Source: Marsupella aquatica
Lineage: Eukaryota; Marchantiophyta
Assembly: GCA_973895155.1 (NCBI GenBank)
Contig: OZ316898.1
Location: 2,170,001 to 2,234,000 of the forward strand
Reading direction: 5' to 3'
DNA: 64,000 nucleotides
A model generated the notes under the pieces. The model worked only from the letters and a program-made list of their open reading frames with translations, ran no database searches and was not told where the DNA came from. This document shows, in pieces, positions 60,238-64,000 of the stretch. The translations under genes and the position numbers were made by a program. Each line of letters opens with the position of its first letter. Position 1 is the stretch's first letter.

Positions 60238-61248
60238 GACACGTACATTCGAGCTGAAACAATCGCAACACGCCATTTGCCCGATTCCGCTTTTCGATCC
60301 GGGTCTTCTGCTCTACTTTTCATCCGGAATTCGACCACAATCGACACCTGAGAGCGGGATTGTTGCTTCCGCTCTTTCCTGATTCGTGACGGGGATCCTC
60401 CCGTACTGCTGAGCAGTAATTGCGAGCCTTGTCTGTCGATGTTTGGCTGGCCACGAAGCCGCTGGAAGATTCGAGTTGCGTGGGTGTGAAGAGACGAGAA
60501 TTCCTGGATTCGAGAGTGAGACATAGGTTGGTGAGACAGAGGCACTCTTCTCATCGAGTAGAATTTCTTACTATAACGCCCACGGGAGTACTGTACTTTC
60601 TTGGTGCTCCAGTTGTATAGTTGCTTGCTTTGTTGAGGATTGACTGTGGCGCTGCCCACCACAACTTTTGGAGAATCTCAGCAGGCGTTTCTAGAAAGTG
60701 GTTGCCAAGCGAGACGGGCCCACAGTCATCCAATGACTCGCGCTCTCTCTGCATCCTGTCACGGTTGAAGAAGTTATTGCGGAGATCCGTGGTTTGTGGG
60801 TAGCTGGGTGACGGATCTATCCATGGCCGACGTAGGACTGTACATAGTTGTGGTTGAAGTGCGCTGGAGTTTTGTTTCGTTGTTGCTGTGAAGGGAGGGG
60901 AAGAGGAGAACGAGCTTGTGGAAAGAGGAAAAGAGTGCAGATCTCGATCTTTGCAGTGTGCTCGTTGTTCTTTTGACGACATTTTCGAAGTGTTGAGTGT
61001 TGGACGCTCGCTGTTGATATTGCGTTGAGGTGCTGCTCTAGTAGTGGAAACGTGTGCTGAGCGGCGGTCAGGACTTGATTTGGAAGCTGGTTTGGGGTTG
61101 CTTGAAGGGGTTACGCCGGCCAGGGCCACAACCGGCAGGCCTGAGGAGGCCTGTTCAGAGTGGCTTGAGATTGTGTGCAATTTCAAGGGATAGTAGTTTG
61201 TGAGGTTCGTAACCTTACTATCAGTGTCAGAGGGAAACTTTGTTGAGG
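60238..61248 (+). promoter_or_regulatory. Upstream region of the DnaJ-like gene (right copy of the segmental duplication)
   Basis: Lies directly before ATG 61249 and is the intact counterpart of 54962-56024. It must hold the promoter and 5' leader. The shared GTGTGCAATTTCA-GG and TTTGTGAGGTTC-(G/T)AACC blocks lie just before the start. Long minus-strand open frames here are not collinear with any family I know. Confidence 0.5.
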
Positions 61249-63730
61249 ATGGAGGCGTCGATGTCAGCTCTCCGATTGCAGACTTGCACATGCCCTTGTA
61301 GCAGGCATTCTACTGCTGCTACCGCCTCGCCACACCCGTCGGCCGGGGCGAAGTCGAATTTCGTCGGAAGGGAGCGCCTGGATTCCAATTCTTTGGCTGG
61401 AGTTCGGCAGGAGTTCGCTGGACCCTTAATTCACTTTTACAAGCCACGCAGTCAGAGTCTGCCAGGCACAACAAGGTAAGATTAATTCCCGAGGTCCTGT
61501 GATCAGTCTTTTATACAGTGTGAAATGGGTTTTTATGTCCTGAGTGGTGCCTGCCACGAATCGAGTTTGGAACGTTGCGTCAGTCGCAGAAGGCAAACGG
61601 TGGACTGGAACTTCGCTTGGGCAGTCGCTGAATGGAATCGGTAGATTGCAACTTTGCTTCAGCTGCCGAATGGACACGGTAGATTGAGCCTTTGCCACAT
61701 GTGCTGAATGGAAGCGGAAGATTAGAAGCTTTCTTCGGTGCCCTGATTGGATACTGTAGACTGGGCCGTCCGAACAGAAGCAGGAGATTGGAATTTTGCT
61801 TCAGCTACTGAATGGAGGCTGTAAATTTTGAATAGGGGACACGAGATAAACTTGGACCAACGAAGTGCTTCCCTGGACGCATGGACAGTGCTTATTTCAC
61901 TTCGCTGTCGTAGCTTTAGTCAATGGATTTTACAAGGTTACTTGGAGGATTCATGCTACTTAGGAGTCTCTCTCCCAGCTCGCCGTGAGGCTGTTCTGGC
62001 TCATCTACTGATCTCTCCTTGAAACGTTTTTACATGACACAGGTGTCTGTACTCTCCACTTGTTGAGAGCTATGATACAGCAAAAGTCAAGCCCTTGACG
62101 ATTCAGAGAGATGGCAACAATGGAGGTTCGATGCTGGTTTCTTCTGCTAGTATATCTTTCCTCAAGCCCACAGGCGTACAGACGCGGTCAGTACGAGAGC
62201 TTACTCACGAGGAGAGTTCGCATGGTGATAGAAACGACGAGGGGAGTGCCAAGGATGAGAATTGTCCTGGTGAGCAAGATCCCATAGCGGCTGCATACGG
62301 AGATTCCACGCTATTGGCTACAGGTTTGTAATAATATGCGGACCCTCTTCTTGTTTGGTCATTTCAGTCTACTCAGTTGCTCTCATCTTTTGCGTCACTG
62401 TATGTGGTACTGGAGTTCTTGCGTTCTTCCTTTGGAGGATTAGATGGATGAGATAGATTGTTAGTTTTCTATGCATGTCAAAATCTCGAATCGTCTCTCA
62501 AATGTACGGGGCACTGGTATTGTGCAGATGCTGGTCATGACCTCGAAGCACGGAGAAGTGCGAGGTTTCAGCCTCAAACTATGTCTTTAACCCATAGTTT
62601 TAGAGCTGCTGCGAACCAAGGGGTCAGTTGCGCTATTGGAGTTGCAGGGCGTCCCCTTGCCAATGCAACCAAGATTGGAGGTATAATTGAATCCCTTTTC
62701 CAGTTGCCACCTGTTGCGAGTTGTGTTAAAACTGATTTGCTGAACGCATTATCTGGAGTCGCATCTGGCACGGTCAGTGCGCAGAGCTTACTCACTCCTT
62801 TGCTGAACGCATTACCTGTATGCTTATCACGCATAACAGGCATTCTCTTCTTCTAATTGAGTAATAATATGGACTCATGTTGGGCGTTGCAGGACCTACT
62901 GGTCTTATGATGGGTCTAGCAGTGGCTGGTCTGGGCATTGTAACTGCTATTCATAAGGCTGCTGAAACTCAACCACAGGTAGAAATCGTTGTTTTAGCCA
63001 TTTCATAGCTTTGTGCTTATTAGTCGTCAGACTTAATTGTTAAGCAAGTTTGCGCTTGTGAAAATTGTGTATCGTGAAGGAGGAATACACAGACCAATCG
63101 TTTTTTCCTAACTCTGAACCATAAACAAGGCTTGTCTGCTGATTCCGTGTTTGATGTTATGCAGCTGAAGTTATGTTCCCGATGTGATGGCTATGGGGTT
63201 GAGTGTTGTGATGTCTGTGGTGGAGTTGGACAAATCTCCTGGGAGGGCAAAGCCCATCGGACAAATCCTTGTCCTAGGTGTTTTGGTGCTCGTCTGAAGA
63301 AGGTAATTTCAGTCACACTTCTCTCTTGCCTTTTATTCACAGGTCGTGAATGCCGGTGTGACTGGACTATTCTTACTTTTGCAGAATTGAAAGTGCCTTA
63401 ATACTCTCTTATAGGTTGGGAGGAAGAGTAGAACTTTCTCTCGAACTTGTCGTAGTGCTAACCCGGTTTGGGATGCCAGTGCCTGGTTTTAGTGGAACTT
63501 TGACCTTGGAGAAGTCATATAAGATTTTCATCTTACCATTGGAGCGCTGCCTCATCTGCCGATTCCTTCCCTTTTTCGTTCTCTGCTTTGTTCTTGACAA
63601 GTCTGGACTTACACCTGACCCAAACATTTGATGCTTGTGCTGCCAGTGTCCACGCTGCGATGGATGCCGTGTAAAGAAAGATAATGCTCCCGTGTTGCTG
63701 AAGTTGAAGTCGCAACCCAAGAAAAAGTAG
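61249..63730 (+). CDS. Plastid-targeted DnaJ-type (CXXCXGXG) zinc-finger protein, six exons, 313 aa
   Basis: Exons 61249-61475, 62070-62323, 62528-62680, 62893-62978, 63165-63302, 63647-63730; total 942 nt with consistent phases (2, 1, 1, 0, 0). The N terminus MEASMSALRLQTCTCPCSRH is Ser/Ala/Arg-rich with few acids, a chloroplast transit peptide. Residues 214-232 (GLMMGLAVAGLGIVTAIHK) form a likely membrane segment. The zinc domain has CSRC (244-247), CDVC (255-258), CPRC (276-279) and CPRC (287-290), with DGYG and GGVG after the first two; the last two motifs are degenerate. Such J-domain-less DnaJ zinc fingers (BSD2, LQY1, PSA2, ENA, ORANGE) help assemble or protect thylakoid complexes; the single membrane span most recalls ENA, but this is a guess. 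The acceptor at 62069 is the least certain. Confidence 0.75.
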
Positions 63731-64000
63731 ATGCGGAAACTGGATCCGATGACAGTTTCATTGATTGTAAAATTGGTAGTTGTATATTTAATGTTGGTGG
63801 CAGAAATGTGAATTACTCACATACGCAATACGCCAGTCACAAAGTTGGGCACAGGAACCTGAGGTGACTGGAGGTATCACAATATATTCTGTTAAACTTA
63901 GGAGGGTTGTCAGGAAGTCTAACGTCATTCCACCAAGTAAAGACTTCAGCTCCCAGAATTTTGTATTGTCCCCAATCAGACTCTAGAGTATGCGGAGTAG
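63731..64000. other. 3' flank of the DnaJ-like gene
   Basis: Presumed 3' untranslated region; no further gene visible before the window ends. Confidence 0.4.

Noticed and set aside
60231-61291. Minus-strand frames of 143 and 246 codons over the DnaJ-like upstream region
   Set aside because: They lie on the leader and first exon of the plus-strand gene; the related frames in the left duplicate are broken differently, and no family is recognised.

Overview
Nuclear DNA of a land plant. GT-AG introns with conserved phases run through every multi-exon gene. The window holds a plant very-long-chain fatty-acid elongase gene (3-ketoacyl-CoA synthase), a plastid-targeted DnaJ-type zinc-finger protein and a plant-type ORC1 fragment. 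It also holds a complete gene for CFAP52/WDR16, a ciliary microtubule protein kept only by plants with motile sperm. That points to a seed-free lineage (bryophyte, lycophyte or fern) or possibly a cycad/Ginkgo-type plant. I cannot name the species. Gene density is low and repeats dominate.

Layout. 1-7.0 kb: the 3' part of a MULE-type transposase with a SWIM zinc finger (+ strand), facing minus-strand exons of an unrecognised gene or genes that carry in-frame stops. 7.0-12.4 kb: a tRNA-like SINE, a 1.13-kb foldback element with MULE-like ends and about 307-bp arms, and a 44-bp minisatellite. 12.5-16.4 kb (-): a GC-rich non-LTR retrotransposon (zinc finger, reverse transcriptase, CCHC, restriction-like endonuclease-like region) broken by frameshifts, mostly in G runs. 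18.1-27.3 kb (-): CFAP52, 14 exons, 740 aa. 28.3-32.3 kb: CpG-rich upstream DNA and the intronless KCS gene. 32.3-45.5 kb: no gene recognised; foldback, minisatellite and SINE-like sequences. 45.6-47.9 kb: a three-exon gene with a repeated KPSRS motif. 51.1-53.2 kb: the BAH-PHD half of ORC1 as a truncated pseudogene. 53.5 kb: a perfect 55-bp hairpin. 55-61.4 kb: a segmental duplication whose right copy is the upstream region and first exon of the DnaJ-like gene (61.2-63.7 kb); between the copies lies a short array in which the start-codon region of that gene is repeated.

The genes are not an operon or pathway: sperm flagellum (CFAP52), cuticle and membrane lipid elongation (KCS), DNA replication (ORC1 relic), plastid (DnaJ-like). 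Exon models were built by hand from splice-site phases and remembered protein families; nothing was checked by database search.
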